From positions 1-42,689 of the forward strand of contig DUUT01000052.1 in the NCBI GenBank assembly GCA_012841405.1: a stretch of DNA of 42,689 nucleotides, in the 5' to 3' direction. This document shows, piece after piece, positions 17,056 to 22,462 of the stretch (position 1 is its first letter; the number at the start of each line of letters is the position of its first letter). The stretch is from Chloroflexota bacterium (GTDB lineage Bacteria; Chloroflexota; Anaerolineae; UBA1429). The notes beneath the pieces are model-generated. The model did no database searches, was not told where the DNA came from, and saw only the letters and a program-made list of their open reading frames with translations. A program made the position numbers and the translations under genes.

Positions 17056-17550
17056 CTACTCGCCCAGCCCCCCGGGCTCTGGGCCGGTGGCCATCGGGAG
17101 TCCCTCAGCCTGCCAAGCGGCCAGTCCGCCCCGTACCGCATAGACCCGCTCTGGGTCTACCCCTTCTGCGATCACATCTAGCGCCGCACGGGCGCTGGTG
17201 GCTTCGGCCGGTCATGCTCAATAAAAGATGAGGGCACCCTCGGCGGGGAGCGTCGCCGCGAGTTGTTGGGCTTCGCCCACCGGGTAGTGGTATGCCCCCT
17301 CAGCGTGCCCCTGCACGTACTCGGCCTCAGAGCGGACATCGAGCAGGATCGCGCCGCCCTGCATCACGAGATCCCACGCCTCTTGAGGCGCAATGCGCTG
17401 CACATCGGCGGTGGTGAGGTCGTTTGAGCGCCCCGGCAGCGCCCCCCCACCGGAGAGCTGTAGCGCCGCAATCGCGACGATGACGAGAACCCCCAACACC
17501 GCAAGGCCCAGCGTGAGTGGGTCGATGCGGCGACGCGTGCGTTTCGCCAT
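17056..17550 (-). CDS. Membrane-anchored rhodanese with two in-frame TGA codons (candidate selenoprotein)
   Basis: Read through TGA, this is 164 aa: an N-terminal membrane anchor (residues about 9-30) and one rhodanese domain. The domain runs through ILLDVRSEAEYVQGHAEGA and ALIFY, then codon 111 TGA, Ala, codon 113 TGA, then PAEATSARAALDVIAEG, RVYAVRGGLAAWQAEGLP and a TAG stop. The family motif here is normally YCACPxEATSAR, so both TGA codons replace exactly the two cysteines, including the sulfur-carrying catalytic one. Nothing else is damaged downstream for 51 codons. A hairpin AGCGCC/GGCGCU with loop CGUGC lies 15 nt after the second TGA and has a G at loop position 2, as in bacterial SECIS elements. 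GAGGAA sets the start. Alternatives are a truncated 110-aa protein or a pseudogene. Confidence 0.7.
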
Positions 17551-17599
17551 TCTCGCATTCCTCACCAGGGTGATAGGATCGCGGATACGACGCCGATGG

Positions 17600-17871
17600 T
17601 CAGCCGATGTAGAGCTCGGGCCCGCATTCGCCTTCTTCGCTGATGGTGGCGGTGACGCGCATGACGCGTACCAGCCAGGCATCGAGGGGGGCCGACAGAT
17701 CGTGCCGGCCGGCCTCGCGGGCCAGGGCGATGGCAGCCTCGATATGGGACATGATTTCAGGAGTCATGAGCTGTACAAACGGGCACTGCTCGCCGTGGTG
17801 GCCGGCGGACTTGGGCAGTGTTTGTTCGCTGTTTTGGGGGGATTTTGGGGGGATATCGGGCCTTGGTCCAT
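17600..17871 (-). pseudogene. Small gene out of frame through an 11-bp tandem duplication
   Basis: ATG 17871 has GAGGAA four bases upstream, but its frame ends early. The unit TCCCCCCAAAA is present twice (17832-17853, minus strand). With a single copy the reading frame is intact and gives 86 aa, ending in VMRVTATISEEGECGPELYIG and TGA at 17600. The central part (MTPEIMSHIEAAIALAREAG) looks helical and codon use after the repeat is gene-like. I do not recognise the family. The rhodanese starts 48 bases later and likely shares its transcript. Slipped-strand mispairing could switch it on and off; an assembly error or frameshifting at the C6A4 run are alternatives. A 55-aa form could start at an internal ATG without a ribosome binding site. 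Confidence 0.6.
17832..17853 (-). repeat. 11-bp perfect tandem duplication inside a coding region
   Basis: Two exact copies of TCCCCCCAAAA (minus strand) in direct tandem. Eleven is not a multiple of three, so copy number sets the frame of the small gene. Confidence 0.9.
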
Positions 17872-17886
17872 GTCGTTCCTCGCTTG

Positions 17887-17932
17887 CCTGAGAGCTTGCC
17901 GGCAGGTGGCGGACGTTCCCGATGCTCTCAGG
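17887..17932 (-). ncRNA. Structured leader RNA resembling the glycine riboswitch core
   Basis: Between promoter and start codon (minus strand) a perfect 9-bp stem CCUGAGAGC/GCUCUCAGG (17932-17924 with 17895-17887) encloses 28 nt. These can fold as CGGG-AACG-UCCG and GCC-loop-GGC, giving a three-way junction. The 3' side reads GCUCUCAGGCAAGCGAGG, close to the CUCUCAGGCAAAAGGAC box of glycine riboswitches, with GAGAG on the 5' side also matching. The conserved CCGAAGG element is not present, so this is at most a variant. The ribosome binding site follows directly. Confidence 0.4.
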
Positions 17933-17973
17933 GGCGCACCAGCCTCGCCGCCGACGGTGTAAACGATAGTTTG

Positions 17974-18002
17974 ATTATAGAATTAGTCGACTTGGATAGC
18001 AA
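17974..18002 (-). promoter_or_regulatory. Promoter for the small gene and rhodanese
   Basis: On the minus strand TTGCTA (18002-17997), 17 bases, consensus TATAAT (17979-17974), in an AT-rich patch. The predicted start is near 17967, which puts the structured leader in the mRNA. Confidence 0.65.
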
Positions 18003-18041
18003 GGCGCGCATCGAGCGGGCGGTCGCGGCCACGCCTCGGTG

Positions 18042-18172
18042 CTGTTTGGAAAAAGGGCAACAGTGTCGTTCTGAGCGTGGCGACGAACCTTGTCGATTGG
18101 CGTCAAGGATCCTCGCTTACGCTCGGGCAGACCATCGTTTCTACGCCGGGTGCGTTATCAAACACGCCCTAG
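18042..18172. repeat. Dispersed intergenic repeat, copy A
   Basis: About 130 bp, clearly homologous (around 80% over 115 bp by eye) to the inverted copy at 36229-36357. Shared blocks include CTGAGCGTGGCGA, CCTCGCTTACGCTCGGG and CATCGTTTCTACG. The right end, CTAG at 18169-18172, overlaps the TAG stop of the fused permease gene. Confidence 0.75.
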
Positions 18173-21100
18173 TAGGCGGGATCGCTTGCGAGAAGCATCA
18201 CGGCGAGCGACACCATGCGGCCCACCTGGCCGAGCTTGTCCCGGTCGATGGCCTCCGGCGTGTCCATCGCCGCATGCGCCAACTCGTCGGCACCTGCCCA
18301 CGATATCGTCGTCGAGGCGACGTCGGCGGAGGGGGCAGGGTAGAGCTGTGCGTCGGCGTGCAAGCCCAACGCGTTGGTGCTGAGAGGCGTGCGGACCTGG
18401 CGCGCGGCACGCTGGAGGTACTCGGTGAGGCGTTCGCTGGTGGCGTGCTGAAGCACGGCAGAGGACCCCGTGCCGGCCCCTACACCCTCCAGTGCCAGGC
18501 CGGCGACGACGGTGTAGGCATCGGCAAAGTGCGGATGCGCCCGCACGTAGCGGGCGTAATCCACCGGGCGTTGGCGCTCTCCGCCGATCCAGGCGGCGAA
18601 CAGGAGTGTGCGCTTGGGACGAAAGCCCTGCTGTTTGAGGGTGCGGATCGTCTCCAGCATGGTAGCGATACCGCTGGCGTTGTCGTTGGCGCCTGGGTAG
18701 AGGGCGCCATCGGGGCCGCGCCCCAAGCCGTCATAGTAGGCGGTCACGATGATGACCTCGGCATCGAGGGCGACGTCTTCTCCGGGCCAGTAGGCGATGA
18801 CGTTGCGCACCTCGGCAGCGTCATTCTGCACAAAGGGCACGTCCAGCTCGGCGGTCCAGCCGGTCGGGTAGTAGAGAGCAGGCTCTGACGAAGAGCGAGG
18901 GATGCGCTGCTCCATCTCTTCCAACGTATGCCCGCCTGTCGCCAGGAGCCGCGAAACCAGCTCGTCGCTCACCAAGAGCGACGGGCGATGTGTGCCCACC
19001 GCCTGCGGGGCGCTGCCCAAGAGCTCGTAGCGACTGGCCGCCATGGGGTCACGGGTGAGGGTGAGGAGAGCCGAGTGGCCCACATGGGCGAGGTTGTCGG
19101 TGGCCGCGGGGGCGAGACGCAACACGAGCCGATCGTCACGGACGAGGTCCTGTAGGCTGATGCCAAAGGTCGAGGCGACCGTCTCGGGAGCGAACACATA
19201 TCCGGGGCGCTCGGCGATGAGCACGACCTCTCCAGAGGCCGCGCCGCCGACGTCGTAATGGGCGACGTTGAGCACATAGTCGCGGCCGTACTGCGCCTCG
19301 ATGACGGCGCCATCCGGGCCGTAGAGGGTCAGGCTGGGCGGCCCGGCGAGGTCGCGGTAGTGCTCGACGATCGACTGGTAATAGGTGCCATCCTGCCCGG
19401 CGGGCTGCAGGCCGAGGCGCTCGAACTCGCTGGCGATCCACTCCGCCGCACGCTCTGCGTCCTCCGTGCCACTGAGGCGGCCGTTCATCGCGGGAGACGC
19501 CAGGTGCTCGATGCCGGCCATGGCGCGCTCGGTGGCGAACGCTTCTGCCAGGGGAGCAAAGCGCGCCGGTAGCCCGGTGCTCTGGAACATCCACTGGACG
19601 CCGACGACGAGCAGCACCGCCGAGGCGAACGTGTACCGGTTAAAAAGGGTGCGCAGGCTGAGGGTGAGGCGCTCCGTAAGGCGGCGGAGCCCTTCACCCA
19701 AGAAGGTGAACCCGGCGATCGCGATGAAAAAGGCGAGGGCGGGGTATAGCGTCGCCCAGGGGTAGCTGCGGAACTGGCGCCACGAGTTGGCGAGCATCAC
19801 CGACCACTCGGGGACGTCATAGTACACGACGCTGGGCATGGCCTCGCCTTCGGCGGCAAAACCCCCACCGATGAACACACCCAGGAAGCCGAGCTCACCC
19901 AGGATCATGAGGGCCCCACCCATCTCGAGGAACGCCAGGCTGACCATCGTGGGCCACACATTCGGCAGGACGTGGGCGCTGAGGATTCTGCCCTCACTGG
20001 CGCCGGCGGCGATGGCACCCTCAACGTAGGCGGTGGGGCGAATCGCCATCACCTGGCTACGCACCATCTGCATCACTTCGCCCCACCCGACGATGGCGAG
20101 TGCTACGACAAAAGCCGGCAGCCCCTGACGCACGCCCACGGCATAGACCACAAGCATGGCGAGCAACAGCGCGGGGAACGCGGCCATCGTCTCCGCGAGC
20201 CCCATGATGGCGCGATCCAAGCGCGAGCCCGCGAACCATCCGGCGAGAAAGCCGAGAAAGCCACCCAGCACCAAGCGCGCTGCCACGGCAAAGAAGGCGA
20301 TGGTCAGCGTGCGCCGGGCGCCGGCCAACAGCAGGCTGAGCACATCGCGCCCCTGCGCGTCGCTACCGAGGGGGAACATGTCGGAGGGAGGCACCGGCGG
20401 CAGCACCAACCGACCCTCGACCTCGATCATGGAAGAAAAGGCATACGGGTCACGTGGGGCGAGGTGCGGGCCGACCACGACCAGCGCGACGAGTACCAGC
20501 CCGATAACTGCGCCGAGGAGCAGTGCCGGGTTGCCAGCGGTCGCCTGCAGCCAGGCGCGCCGCCGGGCCTGACGTCGAGCGGCGGCTGCAGCCGCGGCGG
20601 TCTCTGCCTCGCGGGCATCCGTGTGCGTCTCGGTGGTGTGGGGCGCGACGGCTCGCAGCGCCGCAGCGGACAGGTCGGCATCCGGCGCGACGCGACGCTG
20701 GGGCGCAAGCGTACGGAAAAAGCCCGACACCAGTCCTCGCACCCACTCCCACCAGCCGCTGCGGGAGCGGGTATCCGCAGTGTCATTGCGGAGGCGCGGA
20801 TCAGCTGCCCGGTACACCAGGTCGAGGATCAGATTCACGGCGATGAAAAAGGCGCCCATCGCCATGACGAGGATCGTCGCCCCGGCGACCTGCCCCGTGC
20901 GCAGCATGGTCAGCATCGTGCGCCCGGCGCCGGGCCACCCGAACATGTACTCGACCACTGGCAGGCTGCTGAGGGAAAAGCGCAGAGAGGTCCCCATGGC
21001 CGTGAGGACGGTGGTAGCGACGTTCGGTGCGATGTGAATGCCCCACACGCCGCGAGGCGTCAGCCCCTTGGCGTGCGCGGTCCGGACATAGTCCTCCTCC

Positions 21101-21702
21101 AGGGTCTCCGAGACGCACACGTACGTTAGGCGGGCGACTTGGGCGATGGGGCGCGCCGCCAACACGAGCACCGGCAGAACGAGGTGCTCGTCCCAGCCAA
21201 AACCGCCCACCGGGACGAGGCGGATGCCGGTGGTCTTGAAAAAGGTGATCTCGAGGTACTGGAGCAGCATGCCCAGAAAAAAGCTGGGGGTGGATATGCC
21301 GACGATCGACAGCGTCACCAACGTGAGGGAGAACCCGGGCCGGCGCACCGCCGCCGCCGCGACGCCGATGGTGCTGCCGGCGAGACCCCCGACGAGCATG
21401 GCGAGTACCAAGAGGGCGATGCTATTCACCAGCAGAGGGCCCATGATCTCGTCCATGGGCCGAGCGACGGAGGGCACATAGTAGCGTCGGGAGCCGGCGT
21501 CATACGTGGCCCATTTGCCGCGCACGACGTCCTGCACGAGGTCAGCCGTGTCCGTGGCTGCCACGCGGAGCGCTTCGGCCACGGGGAGGGGGCTCCCTGC
21601 GCGCGTACCGGCGGCAAACGCCTGAGCGAGGAACGAGAGGTAGCCTATAAGGAGCAGAACGAGCACGCTCGAAACCAACCGACGCAGCACGAATCGCGGC
21701 AC
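18169..21702 (-). CDS. DppB-DppC permease fused to a degenerate M28 peptidase domain
   Basis: One 1177-aa polypeptide from GTG 21702 (GGAG five bases before). Residues 1-320 are a DppB-like peptide ABC permease with the EAA loop AHAKGLTPRGVWGIHIAPN. Residues about 385-690 are a DppC-like permease with FPLGSDAQGRDVLSLLLAGARR and a second EAA loop, AGASEGRILSAHVLPN. A membrane segment near 690 leads into a PA-type insert and an M28 aminopeptidase fold (about 705-1177), predicted outside the cell. M28 metal ligands look lost: HYD is AYYD near 990, the EE pair is GGER near 1041, and SDHxPF is ADELAHAAM near 1140; only GANDNASG keeps its Asp. No ATPase or binding protein is adjacent. The domain may bind peptides rather than cut them. 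Confidence 0.85.
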   Translation of the reverse strand: MPRFVLRRLVSSVLVLLLIGYLSFLAQAFAAGTRAGSPLPVAEALRVAATDTADLVQDVVRGKWATYDAGSRRYYVPSVARPMDEIMGPLLVNSIALLVLAMLVGGLAGSTIGVAAAAVRRPGFSLTLVTLSIVGISTPSFFLGMLLQYLEITFFKTTGIRLVPVGGFGWDEHLVLPVLVLAARPIAQVARLTYVCVSETLEEDYVRTAHAKGLTPRGVWGIHIAPNVATTVLTAMGTSLRFSLSSLPVVEYMFGWPGAGRTMLTMLRTGQVAGATILVMAMGAFFIAVNLILDLVYRAADPRLRNDTADTRSRSGWWEWVRGLVSGFFRTLAPQRRVAPDADLSAAALRAVAPHTTETHTDAREAETAAAAAAARRQARRRAWLQATAGNPALLLGAVIGLVLVALVVVGPHLAPRDPYAFSSMIEVEGRLVLPPVPPSDMFPLGSDAQGRDVLSLLLAGARRTLTIAFFAVAARLVLGGFLGFLAGWFAGSRLDRAIMGLAETMAAFPALLLAMLVVYAVGVRQGLPAFVVALAIVGWGEVMQMVRSQVMAIRPTAYVEGAIAAGASEGRILSAHVLPNVWPTMVSLAFLEMGGALMILGELGFLGVFIGGGFAAEGEAMPSVVYYDVPEWSVMLANSWRQFRSYPWATLYPALAFFIAIAGFTFLGEGLRRLTERLTLSLRTLFNRYTFASAVLLVVGVQWMFQSTGLPARFAPLAEAFATERAMAGIEHLASPAMNGRLSGTEDAERAAEWIASEFERLGLQPAGQDGTYYQSIVEHYRDLAGPPSLTLYGPDGAVIEAQYGRDYVLNVAHYDVGGAASGEVVLIAERPGYVFAPETVASTFGISLQDLVRDDRLVLRLAPAATDNLAHVGHSALLTLTRDPMAASRYELLGSAPQAVGTHRPSLLVSDELVSRLLATGGHTLEEMEQRIPRSSSEPALYYPTGWTAELDVPFVQNDAAEVRNVIAYWPGEDVALDAEVIIVTAYYDGLGRGPDGALYPGANDNASGIATMLETIRTLKQQGFRPKRTLLFAAWIGGERQRPVDYARYVRAHPHFADAYTVVAGLALEGVGAGTGSSAVLQHATSERLTEYLQRAARQVRTPLSTNALGLHADAQLYPAPSADVASTTISWAGADELAHAAMDTPEAIDRDKLGQVGRMVSLAVMLLASDPAY

Positions 21703-21841
21703 GGGCACTCCAGGTGGGCGAATGGGGTGGCTAGATACGCGGCCAGTGTACTGCGGTTCCGCCGGAGGGGCAATTCGGGCGGAGGACGTGGGGCAGCAGC
21801 GGCTATGGCGGAAAGAACCCACCCGCCCCGGCAGTTTGGGT

Positions 21842-21869
21842 TTGACACGCAACCTACCGTGGATATACT
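21842..21869 (+). promoter_or_regulatory. Promoter for the ferredoxin gene
   Basis: TTGACA (21842-21847), 16 bases, TATACT (21864-21869), giving a leader of about 75 nt before ATG 21949. Confidence 0.65.
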
Positions 21870-21948
21870 AGGCGCGATTCTGCGCAAGGGGAGCCGAGAG
21901 CGCCGGCTGCTCGCGGCACCAACCAAGCACACACGGAGGGATGTAGCT

Positions 21949-22209
21949 ATGGCGTTCAAAATCACGGATGAGTGTATCTCCTGTGGCTCCTGCGAGGCGG
22001 AGTGCCCCAACGAGGCCATCTCGGAGGGCGATGAGTTTTACGTAATCGATCCCGCCAAGTGCACCGAGTGCGTGGGGTTCTACGATAGCCAGCAGTGCTA
22101 CGACGTGTGCCCCGTCGAGGCCCCTCAGGCCGACCCGGACAACGTCGAGACGCGCGAGCAGCTCTTGGCCAAGTTCAAGGCGCTTCATCCGGGCAAGGAC
22201 CCTGCCTAA
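21949..22209 (+). CDS. 2x[4Fe-4S] ferredoxin, Alvin/YfhL type
   Basis: Encodes 86 aa. The first cluster motif is CISCGSCEAECP (CxxCxxCxxxCP). The second is CTECVGFYDSQQCYDVCP, with an eight-residue insertion between the second and third cysteines, the mark of the Allochromatium vinosum/YfhL ferredoxin group. An acidic C-terminal helix follows. Low-potential clusters of this type carry electrons to or from enzymes such as the aldehyde ferredoxin oxidoreductase at 83-1972, although no linkage shows that partnership. GGAGGG sits eight bases before the ATG. The gene is monocistronic, with its own promoter and terminator; an upstream in-frame extension lies antisense to the fused permease and is rejected. 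Confidence 0.95.
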   Translation: MAFKITDECISCGSCEAECPNEAISEGDEFYVIDPAKCTECVGFYDSQQCYDVCPVEAPQADPDNVETREQLLAKFKALHPGKDPA

Positions 22210-22223
22210 GTCGTCTGCTGATG

Positions 22224-22270
22224 CCCCCTGGTACCACCGGTGAGAGCCGCCGGAGCCAGGGGGTTTTTTT
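22224..22270 (+). terminator. Rho-independent terminator of the ferredoxin gene
   Basis: CCCCCTGG (22224-22231) pairs with CCAGGGGG (22256-22263), directly followed by seven T. An inner CCGG/CCGG pair adds to the stem. It starts 15 bases after the stop. Confidence 0.85.
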
Positions 22271-22412
22271 GTGCCGCGACGGCACTGGTTCGAGGCGGGT
22301 TTGCACGCCTGCGGCGCCAGACCACCGACGGTCTGACGGGCAACGCCATGCCTACCTCCGGGCTGGGTCGGGCGCGTCCTGTGGACATTTGTCGCCGTGG
22401 CACACGGTGCTG

Positions 22413-22421
22413 TGCTATAAT
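22413..22421 (+). promoter_or_regulatory. Extended -10 promoter of the lipoprotein hydrolase gene
   Basis: TGCTATAAT, an extended -10 element (TGN before a consensus TATAAT), with no good -35 box. The ATG is 41 bases downstream. The same nonamer precedes the M23 lipoprotein gene at 32894. Confidence 0.55.
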
Positions 22422-22462
22422 GGCGGCATAGCTGAGGAGAGGTGTGCGCCGGAGGAGTCAGC

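Noticed and set aside
17218-17550. Reading the rhodanese as a 110-aa protein ending at the first TGA
   Set aside because: It would lose the catalytic loop and half the domain, while the frame beyond is intact and family-like. It stays possible only if the gene is dead.
17600-17871. A second frameshift near 17701-17710 in the small gene
   Set aside because: On rereading, the frame is continuous there (GAGGCCGGCCGGCAC); only the 11-bp repeat breaks it.
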